A stretch of DNA of 64,000 nucleotides from Boesenbergia rotunda (GCA_024364735.1 JAGFNQ010004732.1:240299-304298), one strand, 5' to 3'; positions 12,548 through 24,274 are shown, counted from the stretch's first letter. A program made the numbers and translations. Notes: generated from the letters alone by a model not told the origin.

Positions 12548-12850
12548 TTAGGCTATTAGGATAAGAAGAGATAAGATGAACATTTGGAGTCACTAGTTTA
12601 GGTAGGTTAGGTTAGATCATGATCTTGCAATATTTGGTTATTATATATTTGGCGCATGTATATCTATTTTCTACCTGTTAACATTGTATATTATGAGTAT
12701 CAGGCACCAGTTTGATCTATTAAGTTAAACTTATTTACATATATAAGACTTACAACAAGCTTAGATGTGCCTAAAATTTGATCAAATATCAGGCACCAGT
12801 TCACTAATCTTTTGATATAAAAACATTGTAGGATAAAAGATCAATTATTC

Positions 12851-13396
12851 ATGGCAGCCAACTCTTCATCAACAACTTCTTTTGGTATTCGAAGACGCAT
12901 GAATGATGAACAAGGTGAAACCTCCCATATATTATGTTATTGTGGATTGAGAGCTCCTCTTTGGACATCATGGAAGGAAACTAATCCAGGAAGACGATTT
13001 TTTTCATGTCCAAATTTTAGAGTGAGTTTTCTTTATTTATAAAATTATTTCGAAATCAATTGTATAATTATTGGTTTTTTATTAATAAAATTTGATATTC
13101 AGGAAAATGGATGTCGCTTCTTCTTATGGCATGACTCAGAATTTTCAGAGAGAGCTAAGACAATTATTAATGACCTGAAGAGGGAAAACAATAAATTACT
13201 GATGGAGATTGGTGATTTGAAGAAATCTAATAGTTATGAGAGTGCAGGTGATTGCAATGATCTTTTAGAGGATATGAACAACTCTGTTACTATGAAGTTG
13301 AGTGACGAAATATCTTCACTGAATAGGAAGTTTAAACTTGCTATCACTGTAGTTGTATTTACTTGGATTGTGATGATTTTGATGTGGTTGATGTAA
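12851..13396 (+). CDS. GRF-type zinc-finger protein with C-terminal membrane segment (MULE-associated)
   Basis: Two exons give a continuous 154-residue protein: 12851-13021 and 13103-13396, with an 81-base intron between GTGAGT and TTCAG. The N-terminal half carries the GRF signature: CYCG, then PGRRFFSCPN, then CRFFLWHD, with the motif spanning the splice junction. A charged, probably coiled segment (about residues 75-125) follows. The protein ends in a hydrophobic helix (LAITVVVFTWIVMILMWLM) with no tail. GRF fingers bind nucleic acids in other proteins. Short GRF proteins of this shape are common in plant genomes, often in transposon-rich DNA. The role here is unknown. The reading frame and splice sites look intact, unlike the neighbouring transposase. 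It could be a captured host gene or a regular cargo gene of this MULE family. Confidence 0.75.
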
Positions 13397-13620
13397 GCAT
13401 CTAACTATTTATGTAATCAAAGAACTTTCTAACTTTTTAATGTATCTTATCAGTGGTTTATGTAATGAAAGAACAGTTTAGTTTCCAGTTTCAATGTTCT
13501 ATATTATCAGTGGTTTATTGTTATTGTAGTAAAGGAGAAAGGATGTTATTGTTATTATATCTTTCCAGTTTCAATGTTGTATCTTATCAATTTCAATGTT
13601 GCTATGTTGTATCTTATCAG

Positions 13621-13733
13621 CAATGTTGATTATAGAAATTTATTCCGCCTGCTTGGATGTTCTAGCAAAGGCCAAGATTTTCTTCTTGTCTATGAGTACA
13701 TGGCAAATAGCAGCCTTGACAAGTTTATATTTG
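13621..13733 (+). pseudogene. Captured exon of a receptor-like protein kinase
   Basis: The translation contains NLFRLLGCSSKGQDFLLVYE followed by MANSSLDKFIF, the region around the kinase hinge typical of cysteine-rich receptor-like kinases. The match starts right after a CAG and ends right before a GTAATC, so one exon with its splice sites appears to have been copied. Nothing else of a kinase (glycine loop, HRD or DFG motifs) is seen nearby. Gene-fragment capture is a known behaviour of plant MULEs. Confidence 0.75.
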
Positions 13734-14950
13734 GTAATCTCTTAAACTATCCTGATTACTTGGGTGAATTGTTTGATAGGCATGGAATGTGAAATGGAGG
13801 TGTCTTTTAAAATCTGAGTAAACTTGGGTGAATTGTTTGAAAAAATATATATACGGTTTGCCTTAGTTTTGTAAACTGATCGTATAATATAATGGTTATT
13901 TTGACAATATTTAACATCCAACAGGAAAGTAAACAGAATGTATACGATTAAATATCCTCAGATCCCACAGTTTAAACTATCGAAATTTGAAGATATAAGA
14001 TCTCAAAAGCTAAAACTTAAATCACAGCGACTCAAATTCACAGCAACTCAAACATACACAACATTCACAACATATCCTATCTCACAGTCATAGAATTCAC
14101 AGCGACTCAAACATACAAAAGAAAAGTGTTAACACTGCCAATACGATCTCCCAGCGCCAACAGTTCCTGATCGACAAAGTGGTAAGGATCATCGAGTTAC
14201 ACATCTTTCTCCAGCAAATGCAAAAGAAAAGTTGCTGTCACTGTATAAGACATGCTATCACTGCAAAAGAAAAGTTGCTTGGCTTAGAATCCACGATTAA
14301 GATACAATACACTAAAGAATCCAAAGGTATCTTTAAAAGTAAAGACTTATTGGCTTGTGTAATGCAATAGATGAGAGCAATAGATGCTTGGTTTTATTTA
14401 TTTGCAAGCAATAGATGCTATGCACATGAATTATATTTTAATAAAAATAAAACTAACGAATTTGCTTGTGTAATGCACTCGAGACCTTCTTGTCATTGGA
14501 TACCGCATACCTGAATGCCACGTCCAATGATGAGAGCAAGATTTACAAGAGGACTGTCTAACAAAGGGTTGTTAGTTAGTTGAAAAATGAAAATATTGGG
14601 CAGCACAACTTGAGACAAGGATCAGCAAAGCACATTTTTCCACAAATAGATAAACAGATCGGCAAAGAATCAGCAAAGGGATGTAACAGATCGGCAAAGA
14701 ATCAGCAAACGAATGAGTGTCTAACAAAGGGATGCTTGTCATTGGATACCGCATACCTTAATGTTGACCAAATACATTAAGTGTAGTACACTCCTTTATA
14801 GGTAAACAGATCGGCAAAGAATCAGCAAAGCACATTTTTCCACAAATACATATGAGACAAGGATATAACACAAGAAATAAAACATTGCATAGCTCCAGCA
14901 TTAAAGGGATGTAAGTCTAACCCTGTGAACAATGTGAATTTTGACTCAAA
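13734..14950. repeat. AT-rich MULE interior with short dispersed repeats
   Basis: No gene is recognised. At 14490-14850 the motifs AGATCGGCAAAGAATCAGCA (three copies), CACATTTTTCCACAAATA (two) and CATTGGATACCGCATACCT (two) are repeated in the same orientation. Short CACAGCGACTCAAA repeats occur at 14020-14120. Confidence 0.5.
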
Positions 14951-15497
14951 AGTCATAACCTAATGATCTTTGTTGCAACAGTGCATTTTTCCAGCAACAC
15001 TGGGAATAAGCATGTCCGAATGACAGCTGGAAAAGAAAGGTAAAAAGATCTAAGCACACCTTCATTGAAGCTTGAGAGATCAAGCTTTGAGATAGGTGCC
15101 TCACTAGACTTTGAGTTGCTTGAGCAAGTAGACACAGTAAAGGATGTGGATCGAATGGTCATCACACAAGGGTCTGCACCCGTATAACGAACAGTAGAAA
15201 GAGCATTACCTGCATATATTGGCCTACAAAAAAACATATTATTGAGAATGCAAGGCTAACAAATATACTGAGTCACCAAAAACAAGAATACACAACCTAG
15301 TCACGTGATACAAAATCAGGAATATTCCTAAGAAACCAAACATTCACAGAAACTAACGTAACCAACTGGTGATTGATTAGAAGTCTCATACGCAAATAAC
15401 TTCTGGGAAACATGAGGAAAATCTGAGCAGCTGTAGAAATCAAACTACAAAATAAACGCCATCACAAGACAATGGCAACAGCTAAATCAAACCTTAC

Positions 15498-17790
15498 CTT
15501 TTTGACTGGATTGATCATCGATCATATTTAGGGGATTCAAATTTGATAACTCATCAATTGTAGAACCCTATAGATAAGTTTACATATGTTCAATGTTAAC
15601 AAATAACAAAAGTAAAATCATTTAACACCAAAGTAACAAATGACATCAAATATACAACCAAACCTTTTTCCTTGACTTTGCCTTTGTCTTATTCACAATA
15701 TGCTCAATTTTGGATTGTTTTCTTTTCGTCGGTGGACGTCCACGAGACCTTACTTTCAATGGACTGTGAAACTTTTTTCTCTCATTTGTTGATTCCTCAT
15801 GTATTCTGTTGCTGTCCTGATGACCATCCAATGAATCATCAATATTTATATCCATAATCCTTTTTTTCGCTTCTTTCAATATTCCTGTTAAAACAAAGTA
15901 CTTCTCATCACTTTTTGACCCAAGCTGCCCCACTTCCTGTAACAATGGTTGAAGATTATTATATCTTTGTCTTTCCTCTGCATGCCGACAAGAATCATCA
16001 TAAATATTGGCGATTCGTTGATATCCCCGTTTAATATCTTTGCGCCATCGTTCCAAAATATAATTTTCAGGAAGTATAGTGACATTTCTTTTCACTAGAA
16101 CAGACATCAAATGCCTACATACAATTCCACGAAACTCAAAGAGACGACACAAATACTTCATCTGAAATTGTAACTCACTATATTGTACCTAAAATGAAAC
16201 TTCTTTTGGAGATGCTCCATCCTTTCCATATACAGTTTCTATAACCTCAAAAAAAAGGGTTGACCCTTCTTGCTTCACAAATGAAGTATTACAAAACATC
16301 AAACCTCGCATTTCATCTTGAAACAACTTGAATATCTTGTTAGTGTAAACACTTTGAAACTGCTTTTCAATTGGATGACCACTAATGACCGGAATGATAG
16401 AATTGAAAGATACAAAATCAGAATTTTCTTCCTTTTCAATCTTGTTTTTCAAAGCATTGTCATATTGTTCAACAAATTGTTTCAAAGTTGTTTTCGAATG
16501 AACATAATCATCAAAAAAAGCATTCATACTCTCACTTCTTTGACTTGTAGACATCCCTGCCCAAAATTTGTCTTTTACATACACAGGCATCCACTTTTGA
16601 CGAGTTTCATATAAAGAATTCAATCAATCATTGTTCTCTAAGTTAAACGCTTCAATAAAGTTTTTCCAATTGGTATCACATTCGTCAGATGTCAAAGAAT
16701 TGTAAACAATATTCTTCATGTTTCTCTTTATCAATTTATAGTTGACATGACTACTAAACTTGGCAGGAAGTTTTTTCATAATATGCCAAAGACATAAACG
16801 ATGATGAGAGTCCGGAAAAACCTCAAGAATTGCAATTTCCATGGCTTTGCATTGATCCGTAATAATAGCTCGTGGAGCTCGTCCTCTCATGCATGTCAAC
16901 CATGATTTAAATAATCAAATAAAAGTTTCAGAATCTTCTTTGGATATCAAACCACAACCAAGTAATATGGATTCACCATGATGATTTACTCCAACAAACG
17001 GAGCAAATGGCATATCATAACTATTGGTAAGATATGTAGTATCAAATGTAACAACATCAGAAAAAGAATCACATGCAGCCCTACATCTGGCATCAGCCCA
17101 AAATATATTTCTTATGCGAGAATCCTCATCTACGTCAATCACATAAAAGAAATTTGAATTTCTACTTTGCATACGACAAAAGTAATTATTCAAGGCTTCT
17201 GCATCACCATTCCCAAGCCTTAATCTCCGTGCTTCGGCCACATAATTTCTACACTTTCTTTCATCAAATGATAAATTTTCATAGCCACCAGCTTCAACAA
17301 CAAATGATTGAAAACTCTTACTCAAGGTTATTCCCGCTTGATCATTCAACTCTAATTGTCTTTTAGTTTGAGAATCTAACACTTTATTACATCTAAAGTG
17401 TCTTGACTTCCTTAGACTTAATACATGATTGTGATCAAGTTGAATACTAGTGATGACACATACTCCATCATTCAGAATTGTAAGATTAATCTTTGCTTTG
17501 CAATCCGTTTTAGTAGTAGGTCTAGGATAAAAGAAATTTTTCACTCTAGGAACTGAATGACCATTCTTAGAGCATCCAACTGAAAAATACTTTACTTGAC
17601 CATCATCTCCTTTTTTGGAACTTATCTTTGAAATACCAAACCCAAGCCCTTGTGCATATGTTTTGTAAAAATCACGAGCCTCTTGTTCAGATGAAAAATG
17701 CATCCCAACTTGTGGAATATCAACTGCATTTGAATTTGACGAATCACCCAACGTTTGCACATCACCCTCATTTAATAGTTCTTGCTCCAT
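15498..17790 (-). pseudogene. FAR1/FHY3-type MULE transposase, copy 1, three in-frame stops
   Basis: The first coding exon runs from the ATG at 17790 to a donor at 15664, and a second exon (15498-15567) follows in frame. Order: FAR1 DNA-binding domain (FYKTYAQGLGFGISK, later HNHVLSLRKSRH), MULE transposase core (FDTTYLTNSYDMPFAPFVGV, RAIITDQCKAMEIAI, HRLCLWHIMKKLP), then a SWIM zinc finger (CRLFEFRGIVCRHLM) and a Lys-rich tail. The reading frame is never shifted. It contains TGA at 16915-16917, TGA at 16624-16626 and TAG at 16189-16191. The first two replace Trp codons by family comparison. More exons may continue to about 14990. A TTTGCATTTAG acceptor just upstream suggests a 5' non-coding exon. 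Confidence 0.85.
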
Positions 17791-17863
17791 ACCAATTTTA
17801 CAACCTAAATGCAAACAAAATAATTATTGGCAAACATAATTCAGAAAGAACAATTCAGATAGA

Positions 17864-18540
17864 ACAATGTGTGCTTGAATGTAACTATATATGCCTAATA
17901 CATAGACTAGACAAGCAACAATGGCACATCCTGCACCATAACGTAGCTAAAACACAAGAGTAATTGTATACCAAAAGTAGATAGCATCAACTTTATCATG
18001 AGATTAGAGTTTGGGTTTAAATAGCAATATCTCCTTAGCTCATGTTCAGTTTGGGCTTGCCAAATGAAGCATGTCCATCCAAACAATGAAACTTTGCAAA
18101 AAGTTAATGATTAAGACTTCAATTACAGAATCATACTTAACAATAAGAAGCATTCAATTACAGAACAAAACAGAAGACAAGGATAGAAGAACATTTATTA
18201 CTATATACCTAGAATCAAAAGAGTACTCGAATCAAAAATAGAACAATTTTGATGAAAATATTGATAATGCAAGAACAATTCTGATGAAACTACAAAAAGA
18301 TTCCAAACCTAAACCAAACTATCATGAGTAACCCACCATCCAAGATCGAACCACAACTCGAATAAGGATATTGTCATCGCCAACCAAAAACTACAATGTT
18401 GCTGATATTTAAGAAGGGAGCAAAACCTGAGTGGTGGCCGATTGCGGGGTGATTGCCTGGAGGTGGAGCGATCGTGAAGAGGCTGCGGCACTAATTTCTG
18501 GGGTTATGAAAAAGCTTCGCGCAGGGGGCGAGGAGGAGCT
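17864..18540. other. AT-rich 5' region of the transposase
   Basis: No coding sequence is recognised between the transposase acceptor and the right terminal repeat. It probably holds the promoter and a non-coding first exon. Position 18420-18490 is GC-richer. Confidence 0.35.
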
Positions 18541-19088
18541 TCGTGCAGACCTTTGGAGAGTTCGGTGAGCCAGAAGGAAGGAGGGCGTGCCGTGGAGGAG
18601 CTTCGCCCAGGCGCGTCGCTTTCTCGCGGAGTAGGGCTGGGGTCGGGGGCGACAGAGGCTCGGCGTGGAGGATCATCGCGCAGACCGCCGTGGAGGAGCT
18701 TCGCGCAGACCGTTGGAGGGCGAGGGAGGAAGAGTCGGCGTCGAGGAAGACAAACTAGGGTTCGCGCAGACCGTTGGAGCGCGAGGGGGGAAGAGTCGCG
18801 CAGACCGTGGGGGCGACAGAGGCTCGGCGTGGAGGATCTTCGCGCAGACCGCCGTGGAGGAGCTTCGCGCAGACCGTTGGAGCGCGAGGGAGGAAGAGTC
18901 GGCGGCCTGCGGCGAAAAACTAGGGTTCGCGCGACTTTCGTGAGGAGTAGCGAGCGTGAAGAGGGCGGGCGCTGCTTTTGACCAAAATTTCGCCGCCAGC
19001 CTTGCGTTTTTGTTTTTTTCCCACGTCAGCATGCTGACTGTTTCGTGTTCACTTTCGTGATCAAATTTCGCCCAGAGTATCATTACTC
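18541..19088 (-). repeat. MULE 1 right terminal inverted repeat
   Basis: It is the inverted partner of 11229-11775, diverging only by scattered substitutions. Homology stops where this arm reads CCAAAGGTCTGCACGAAG and the left arm reads CCAAAGGTCTGCGCGAAC. Confidence 0.85.
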
Positions 19089-19830
19089 AATTAATAATAT
19101 GGAGATCAATCTTACTTGCAATTAATTAATCAAATACAAAATATATACCAAGTTCATACACACTTGGAAATCTCAGTGTAGGATAAGAGTCGACGATGTA
19201 GTTCATCGGTCTGGACTAAACATGCCAGATATCCAATGCCAAAATGCCAACAATAAAGCAGGTCAATCTCGATAGAGCCTCCTCAATGTGGAACCAATCA
19301 GCTCGACCCTAGCTAGGGTTTGGCTACAAAATATGTATGACTTAAAAACAAGCTAATTAAATTAAATCAAAATCTCTCCCATTCAAGATATATAAGTTTT
19401 ACATAACGAAATGATTTCTTGCGATTTCAATCAAACAATTTAGTTCCTTACAAAGGTAGGAATTATGATCGATCCCTAGGGCATACTAGTGACTAGAGTT
19501 TGAAATTCAACTACTACGATGTATTATTATAAAATTTTCTCCTTAGTTAATAGCGGACCAAAATTCTGATTTTTAAGATGAATCTTCGTATGCATTTTCA
19601 AAAAATTTCGTGGAGCTAAATTAGTCGTCCTATAGTCAATCTTCATTTATCTTCACGACTGATCAGCATATTTTATGAAATCAAATCCATCCTCCCAAGC
19701 TCGACTGAGAACAGGAGTATACTAAGGAAAACAAAAGCAGTATCGTGAAGCTAGCTAGCTACCAGGGATCCGTACGTACGTACAAAACGCTTATCGATGA
19801 GCAGCAATGGCGGCTATAGAAAAGCCTAGC
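19089..19830. other. AT-rich region downstream of the RAV gene
   Basis: No gene is recognised. It probably contains the RAV 3' untranslated region next to 19831. It adjoins the MULE 1 right end. Confidence 0.4.
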
Positions 19831-20676
19831 TCACCGGCCTGCTTGCCACACCGATATGTTCACCCCAAACAGCCTCACTGGCGACTCTGCGTCGCTGCGC
19901 TCGATGTACAACTGCTTCTCCGGCCCAGTGGATCGCCAGAATCTGATCACGTCGCCTGGCTTTAGGTTCTTCTCCTTCACGAACCGAATCCATCCCTTGG
20001 TCAGCACGTAGCTCTGGCTGCTGTTCCAGTACGAGTACCGGAATCGCCACACCTTGCCGGCGGCGTCCTCAAAGCTGAGCAGCACGCCCTTGGACGCCTC
20101 TGCTTTCCCGCTCCCAAACTGGAAGTGTATCTCCGCGTGTTGCTTCGGGATCACCAGCCGGTTTAGCTTCCCCACGTCGCTCGGCGTCACCGCCTTCTCG
20201 AACAGCATCACTCGCGCCGTCTCGTGGTAGCTCTGCGTCCGGCGACGCGATCCCCCAAAGGCGCCGGCCCTAGCGCGCTTGCTCTGCTGAAGCTCGTCGA
20301 GGAACGTGTGCTTACGCAGCATGTCGACGATCTCCGACTTGGAGTGCTCGGCGAGAAAGGCCAGCGCCAGCGCGCCCTCCTCGTCCTCCGCCGACATCGG
20401 TGCGAAGTTGGTGACCGCGTCGCGGCCGCGGAAGCGCTGCGCCGCCACATCGTAGGCGCGCGCGGCTTCGGCCTCGTCGACGAAGGTGCCGAGCCAGACG
20501 CGCTTCTGGCGCTTGTAGATCTGCGCGCCCCACCTTCCGTTTGGCTGCGGTACGACGCCCCTGTACCGAGACGAAGGCAGCTTCGAATAAGTCGTCGTCC
20601 TGGCTGCCAAGTACTCCGCCTCCACGCCGGCCTCCAGACTGGAATCGAACGCCGCCCTGGCAGCGCCGCTCTCCAT
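19831..20676 (-). CDS. RAV: RAV-type transcription factor (AP2 + B3 domains)
   Basis: A single-exon gene of 281 residues with an ATG in the good context GAGGATGGA. The AP2/ERF domain (about residues 36-92) begins SRYRGVVPQPNGRWGAQIY and has the WLGTF and AARAYDVAA elements. The B3 domain (about 155-260) begins LFEKAVTPSDVGKLNRLVIP and ends KPGDVIRFWR. The C-terminal RLFGV motif (VRLFGVNI) is the B3 repression motif of the RAV/TEMPRANILLO group. Family members bind CAACA and CACCTG elements and act mostly as nuclear repressors in flowering time and growth. It is shorter than the Arabidopsis members (about 340-360 residues), mainly in its tails and linker. It is GC-rich, unlike the surrounding repeats, and has no frame damage. 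The gene number within the family cannot be assigned. Confidence 0.93.
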   Translation of the reverse strand: MESGAARAAFDSSLEAGVEAEYLAARTTTYSKLPSSRYRGVVPQPNGRWGAQIYKRQKRVWLGTFVDEAEAARAYDVAAQRFRGRDAVTNFAPMSAEDEEGALALAFLAEHSKSEIVDMLRKHTFLDELQQSKRARAGAFGGSRRRTQSYHETARVMLFEKAVTPSDVGKLNRLVIPKQHAEIHFQFGSGKAEASKGVLLSFEDAAGKVWRFRYSYWNSSQSYVLTKGWIRFVKEKNLKPGDVIRFWRSTGPEKQLYIERSDAESPVRLFGVNISVWQAGR

Positions 20677-21444
20677 CCTCTCTAGGAAAAGAAAAAGGAA
20701 AGGTCGACGTCCTCACGTGCGTGTTCGATTCTTGGAAAGCAACCGCTGCAGCTGCCGTTATCCATTGTCGATTTGAAAAAATAAGATGTAGATCAAAAAC
20801 TGTGTGAAAGTACCTACCGTTTGTTTGTTAGCGTAATGAAAATTTGAGAAAATTATATAAAAATGGAGTAGATATATAAATATAATTTACTAAGTACCGT
20901 TTTTTTTTTTATTTTAAAGTATGATCGTTCCGTCCGAGACCGTCGATGAGTCATCGGATAATTATCTTCTATATTAATTAAGTCATCAAATAAAAAATAG
21001 GAAGCCGGACTGAACTCCTGTAAAACTTAAAAGAGAGTGAGTGGGTTAGAATAGAAGCTAAGGATGCCCTGGCTCAACCACTTTGATCCTTAATTTAGGT
21101 TTCCGACATGAAAGAGAAAAAGAATAGTAAACGAGAAGATGTTTATAGTTTATGATCTTTAATTTAGGTTTCCAACATGAGCGTGTGTGCACATGTCTTT
21201 GTCCACGGGCGGACTCTCTTATATATCACTTCTATAGTACAGGATCATGCTATTGATCAAGTCGAGGCGATTGAACTTGAGGGTTGAGTTGGAGGTGTCG
21301 ATTCAACGAGGTCGTGACAACTGAGCTAGAGGTTTTGGTGGAATTGAGATAAACGAGCAGGAGCATCGGATCGACAAAGCAAAGAAGTTGAGGAAGAGAT
21401 GTCGAATCGAGGGATCTAAGGCGGTGTGCAAGAGGCGTCTGATT
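20677..21444. promoter_or_regulatory. RAV upstream region, then degenerate repeats
   Basis: On the minus strand, TATA-like stretches occur at about 20850-20890 (TATATAATTTTC, ATTTATATATC), 170-210 bases from the ATG; which one is used is unknown. From about 21250 the DNA changes to G-rich degenerate repeats (GAGGTGTCGATTCAAC-like) that resume at 35568, on the far side of the inserted LTR element. Confidence 0.35.
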
Positions 21445-22295
21445 TGTTGGGACTGGTACGTACGTCTAGAGGGGGTGAATAGTCGTTCATCCACTTGATT
21501 CGCCGATTTCTTCCTATACGTGTTAGCAAGCCCAAGCGGAAACTTAAACAAAATGCTAATACCAAACATTTACGTGTTTCGGAGATGATACTCCTACTCC
21601 ACGGTTGTCTGTAAGGATGACTCCTCGGAAAGCCTTCTGCTAGCTCGCGTCGCTCCTTGTGGGTGGAAAAACCTCGCCACAAACTCCCGACAACACCTGA
21701 GCACTTGAATACTACTAATAAGCTTTACCCAAGCTTATTTCGTCAACCTTTGCCCAAAACCGAGCTCTCTTAAATAGAGCTCGACACTGTTCCTGCCGTT
21801 ACCAGTCGACTGGTCTACTTAGATTCGAATGTTGCAGCCCCAACCTTCGAATTCCAGCCGACACCAGTCAACTGCTACATGCAGTAGTCGACTAATCTTT
21901 CTGTGACTAATACCAGTCGACTGCTACATGCAACAGTCAACTGCCCAAACCCTAGTCTTAGGGTTTCAACCTCGAGTACAGTCCCTCAACACTCGTCCTC
22001 GCTCGACCAACATAGACCTAGCCTTCTAGCCTCATCTATCAGCCTTGCGTCTCTCGGATGCATCCTCATCCTTCACGCCTTGCCTTCTGGAGCTTCTTTC
22101 GACCTCGGTCCTTGTTGTCGGGTCTTCCTTTGCTAAGATGTCACTTGGACTTTTCTCCTTTGCCAAGATCCCAATTGGACTTTCCTCGTTGTACCTATAT
22201 CCTGCATACTCACAATGCATATTAAATACAACAATAAACCTAACTTAAATCTTTGCCCAAACATCAAAACCCAAGGTACTTAAATTGCTCCAACA
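21445..22295 (-). mobile_element. 3' LTR of the outer element
   Basis: The ends are TGTTGGGACTGG and TTGCTCCAACA (851 bp). It adjoins a polypurine tract (AAAAAGGGGGAGAT on the minus strand). It contains several CAGTCGACTG-type palindromes at 21800-21950. It matches the 5' LTR copy closely outside that copy's insertion. Confidence 0.85.
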
Positions 22296-23296
22296 ATCTC
22301 CCCCTTTTTAATGTTTGACAACCCGTTTAAGTTAGGGAAACAACAACAAAGCAAATAGATCATGGAACCTAACTTTAAGCTCCCCCTTTACCTAAACTCC
22401 CCCTTGAGTAGGTTTTCCTTGCAAAAGTACTTCATCTCCCTTTACCAACAATTACTCCCCCTTCACCTAAGCTCTCCCTTAAGCATGGATTTCTTGCAAA
22501 GGTGTGTTGGTTTCCCACTTAAACCCAACACTTCTCCCTCTTTACCACACATCAAAAAGAACTCTAATAATATCCCAATTATTAGATTCTTTAACCTCTA
22601 ATAATCAAAAACAAAGTGTATTAACCTCCTATAAGATTATACATTTCTTTTCCATCATTAAGAAACTTTTCGACTGCCGAAAAATAATTTCAGCCTGTAC
22701 CAGTCGATTGAGACAGTTACCAGTCGAGTGATCTCCATCGAAAAACCATACAGTAGCTAATCTCTCTCCAAAAATACTATTATCAGTCGACTGCCCCTGT
22801 ACCAATCGACCGGTACCCTGAAAATTGCATTTTTAGCATTTCTGACTCAATTTTAGAAATCTACCAAAAATTTCACAAATCTATAAAATTCTCAAATTTT
22901 GTGGAGAGGTTTGTGGTGGCCGTGTCTACTTGGAAAAAATACATTAAAAAATGTATCTATCCTCAATCCCAAGATTGACACAAAACTCAAAACTACCTAA
23001 ATGGTTCAATTGAACCTTAACCTAAAGTCTTAGTTTTAATCTCCTCTTGATGTATCTGCCCATACCAAATCAGAATGCATCCTCAGCATTGGTTTATATG
23101 ATATTTACACATCAAAACCTAATTTTCATGCAATATGACCCCAATGTCATATTTTCATGCATGACACATACACCCGTTGTGCCAAAACCTAAGGATTGAG
23201 ACTCAAATTATCTCCAAACCTTTTAGCACATTCCATAGTCTATCTAGACTTCTAGGAGAAATCCTCCCGAGATCCATTTATCATGGATCCCAACTT
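22296..23296 (-). mobile_element. 3' internal region of the outer element
   Basis: Mostly non-coding. The part next to 23296 resembles the end of gag in the inserted relative: the ATCCATGA, GGATCTC and GGAGGATTTCTCCTAG blocks match about 26860-26900 of that element. Palindromic CAGTCGACTG-like motifs lie near 22700-22820. Confidence 0.6.
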
Positions 23297-24272
23297 TGTT
23301 GGGGCAATCGACCCGGGTATGATCTGGAGGATCATGGTTTTGATGTGTGTGGTCAATATGATTAAGTTAGGGTTTGTTGTTGGACTAATATGTGCATGTG
23401 AGCATACAGGTGTGCAGATACATATAGACTTGGTTGGATGTCTTCAGGTGAAAGGTGGCATGGAGGCAAGCTGGAGGCTTGTGTGCCTATCCGAGGGACC
23501 ATGGGCAGAGACGATGAACCGAGGGACACGGACTTTGAGGCATGCATGAAGGATGACATGGAGGCAAGCTGGAGGCTTGTGTGCGCATCCAAGGGACGGG
23601 AGCCGAAGATGAAAAGGGCGTGAAGACAATAGATCGAGACTGCGGATTGAAGAGTCGACCAGGTCATGAGAGTTCGAATGTGAGTGTTTGTACTCAGGGA
23701 CTAAGCCGGGAGGGTTTGAGTGCGAAGAAAAATGTATTCAAGAAGGGAACCCTAGGCTTAGAAGAGGACCAGTCGACTGCTCTAGGAGCAGTCGACTGGT
23801 AATGACTAGAGATTCGAACGTTGGCTGTAACGGTCAAATCTGAGTGGGACCAGTCGACTGCCCCAGGGGCATTCGACTGATAGCAACCATTTACTACTCG
23901 AGCTCTATTTAAAGGAGTTCGTTTAAGGCTACTGTTCTTTGGCGAAACTTGCTTGGATAGAGTGAGTTAGTAGCCTGTTGTACACAGGTAGTGCCCAAGG
24001 ATTGTGGAGAGGTTTCTCCACCCACAAGGAGCTACGCAATCTAGCCAGAGGTGCTCCGGGGAATCATCCACCGACGGATTAGGGATCACCCACCTTACGG
24101 GCTGCCGCGGAGTAGGAGTTTTATCTCCAAACCACGTATATCGGTGAGTTCTTCCTTGTTCAGTTTAGTTTTAGTTTATTCCGCTTGCGCACTAACAGTT
24201 GTAGGAAGAAAAATCGAAGAAATTGCTATTCACCCCCTCTAGCTAGACAACATGATCTAACATGATCTAACA
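23297..24272 (+). mobile_element. 5' LTR of the inserted element
   Basis: It begins TGTTGGGGCAATCGACCCGG and ends CATGATCTAACA. It is 976 bp, against 906 bp for the 3' LTR. The last 10 bases are duplicated (CATGATCTAA twice), and the segment with paired CAGTCGACTG palindromes (23768-23882) is largely missing from the 3' LTR. The LTRs otherwise match with scattered differences. Confidence 0.88.
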
Positions 24273-24274
24273 AG

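Larger units (their letters stand above)
11229..19088. mobile_element. MULE 1: Mutator-like element with long terminal inverted repeats
   Basis: The ends are inverted copies beginning GAGTAATGATACTCTGGGCG, with repeats of about 547 bp. Inside are a FAR1-type transposase (minus), a GRF zinc-finger gene (plus) and a captured kinase exon (plus). No matching 8-10-bp target duplication is visible: AAAAGAAAG on the left against AATTAATAA on the right. It is 7.9 kb long and structurally complete, but its transposase has three in-frame stops, so it is probably non-autonomous now. Confidence 0.85.

Noticed and set aside
20224..20807. ORFs overlapping the RAV gene on the other strand and frames
   Set aside because: Shadows of a GC-rich coding region; they show no domain.
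23362..23667. ORFs inside LTRs (also 30130-30605, 54384-54679)
   Set aside because: They lie in LTR sequence, recur between LTR copies and have no domains.
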